From assembly GCF_020026305.1 (NCBI RefSeq), contig NZ_CP075691.1, forward strand, positions 6,014,001-6,078,000: a stretch of 64,000 nucleotides of DNA, written 5' to 3'. The position numbers and the translations under genes were made by a program. Source of the stretch: Streptomyces sp. 135 (lineage in GTDB: Bacteria; Actinomycetota; Actinomycetes; Streptomycetales; Streptomycetaceae). Shown piece after piece: positions 63,101 to 64,000 of this stretch; position 1 is the first letter of the stretch, and each line of letters opens with the position of its first letter. Below the pieces are notes generated by a model. It was not told where the DNA came from. It saw only the letters and a program-made list of their open reading frames with translations, and ran no database searches.

Positions 63101-63967
63101 GGCGGCGGCGATGATCGCCCGCTGCACGGACGCGTACTCCTTGGCCGAGGAGAAGGCGGCCAGGGCGCGCGTGCGCTGGATCATGTCCGGGTTGCTGGTC
63201 GCCTGCGCCATGTCCTGCGACAGGGCGAGCAGCTGCTCGACGAGCTGGCTGTAGGCCTCGACGGTCTGCGAGGTGGAGGCGTCGTCGCTGTAGGCGTCCT
63301 TGCGGACCTTGTTGATCCCCTGGAGCTGCTGGGTGATCTGGACCGCGCTGTGCCGGACGCCGAGAAGACCCTTCTCGCCGTCCGTGTCGTTCAGGTCCTG
63401 GGTGCCCCGCAGGAAGCTGCGGTAGACGCGGTCGGTCTTGTCGCGCGCGCCCTTGACCGTGTAGTCCGTGGCCTTCGCGCCGTGCGCGAGGGGACCGGCC
63501 GACTTGTCGCGCTCCTCCTGGAGCGCCGCGGCCAGCGCGGTGGCCTGCTTGGTCATGTCGGTCAGCAGCTTCATGTTGTCGAGCTGCTGGATCTCGTCCA
63601 GGGACGAGTTGATGCGGAGCGCGCCGAGCGAGGTCGCGGTGATCACGGGGAGGGCGAGCAGCGAGACCAGTCGGGTGGAGATGCGCCAGTTGCGCAGAGC
63701 TATTCGCGAGCCGGGGCCGGTGGGCGGCTTGGCGCCGGACGCACCCTTGCCCTTGCCCTTGGCCGGGGCGGCCGTCGGGCCGCCGCCCGGCACGCTCTGG
63801 CGCGCGGCGCCGGAGCCGTCGCCGAGCGCACCCGGGCCGGGGTTCTGGGCGTGCTGGGGCGAGGAGCCGCGGTCGGTTCCGCCGCGCTCCGGCTCCGCCG
63901 CGGCATCCCCTCGGCCGCGACCGGCCTGGGGAGACCCCTTGCCATCCCTCTTGAAACGTCCCTGCAC
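60181..63967 (-). pseudogene. cvnA1: Conservon sensor ATPase CvnA (cluster 1) with frameshift in the tail
   Basis: From GTG 63967: Pro/Gly-rich start; TM1 (LVSLLALPVITATSLGALR); sensor region; TM2 (LNGALILLVLGVSLVGAFVVA); HAMP. The ATPase domain is intact (ELLENATSFSSP; DTGIGL). The frame leaves the expected sequence in a GC run near 61610-61620 (GGCGGCGGCCCGCC) and ends at 61340. One base fewer there restores the Gln/Pro-rich tail to DVRGRLTNLRRGIQQGR at 60181. All folded domains survive either way; it could also be a sequencing error. Confidence 0.8.
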
Positions 63968-64000
63968 TAGCGTCGCAACCTCTGGACCAGGCGTCCTGCC

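Overview
The window is chromosomal DNA of a Streptomyces-type actinomycete. It is very GC-rich, its coding has strong third-position G/C bias, start codons are often GTG, TTA codons are rare, and it carries two adjacent conservons (cvnABCD), a set characteristic of the group. From memory, gene order follows S. coelicolor roughly SCO5518 to SCO5544 (PucR regulator, proline catabolism, leuB, ilvE, ureAB-ureC-agmatine deiminase, TetR, cimA, DUF4097 plus ABC transporter, accB-accE, cvn2, cvn1). That synteny should be confirmed by alignment.

Layout. 0-4.2 kb: the 3' part of a large trypsin-like/nSTAND NTPase/WD40 protein with freshly duplicated propeller blades. 4.2-8.2: PucR regulator facing the proline-to-glutamate operon. 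8.3-15.1: redox, detoxification and resistance genes, most with their own regulator (class A beta-lactamase, alpha/beta hydrolase, MerR plus old yellow enzyme, nitroreductase, AAC(2')-like acetyltransferase, MDR reductase plus LysR). 15.1-21.4: a structured leader before a 45-residue basic protein, a Tat-exported purple acid phosphatase, leuB, ilvE, and a TetR/quinone-oxidoreductase pair. 21.4-26.7: NCS1 permease, a fused urease gamma-beta subunit, an unusual urease alpha subunit, and agmatine deiminase.

26.6-39.7: a 13 kb decayed prophage or integrative element inserted in the 3' end of the agmatine deiminase gene. It is bounded by a 27-bp perfect direct repeat (attL/attR), with matching CTCCCAT arm-type repeats inside both ends. 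Its right end keeps only the C-terminal catalytic part of a tyrosine integrase, fused to a cut-off tail gene. A lysis cassette (amidase, holin, coiled-coil membrane protein, collagen-like protein) and a frameshifted beta-helix tail protein survive. The left half is cargo: a tiny secreted peptide gene divergent from a LuxR-type regulator around a 28-bp perfect palindrome, then sugar/acyl-transfer genes, zinc-cluster proteins, an XRE-TPR regulator and a HAD phosphatase.

39.7-54: the chromosome resumes with the TetR gene that once followed agmatine deiminase, a secreted propeller protein, and cimA with a classic isoleucine attenuator. A decay zone at 44.5-45.9 kb holds two broken genes. After it come a hydrolase, YceI, a truncated ribbon-helix-helix protein, DUF4097, a DrrAB-like ABC exporter and acyl-CoA carboxylase accB-accE. 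54-64: conservons 2 and 1 on the minus strand. Cvn2 has no roadblock (cvnB) gene and a short CvnA tail. Cvn1 is complete, but its cvnA carries a frameshift in the disordered tail.

Several genes work together: proline to glutamate (5.6-8.2 kb); branched-chain amino acids (leuB, ilvE, cimA); nitrogen release from urea and agmatine (21.4-26.7); malonyl/methylmalonyl-CoA supply (accBE); and GTPase-linked signalling (cvn). Broken genes cluster in the accessory stretches. The strongest candidate for something undescribed is the peptide/LuxR/palindrome module at 27.0-28.4 kb.
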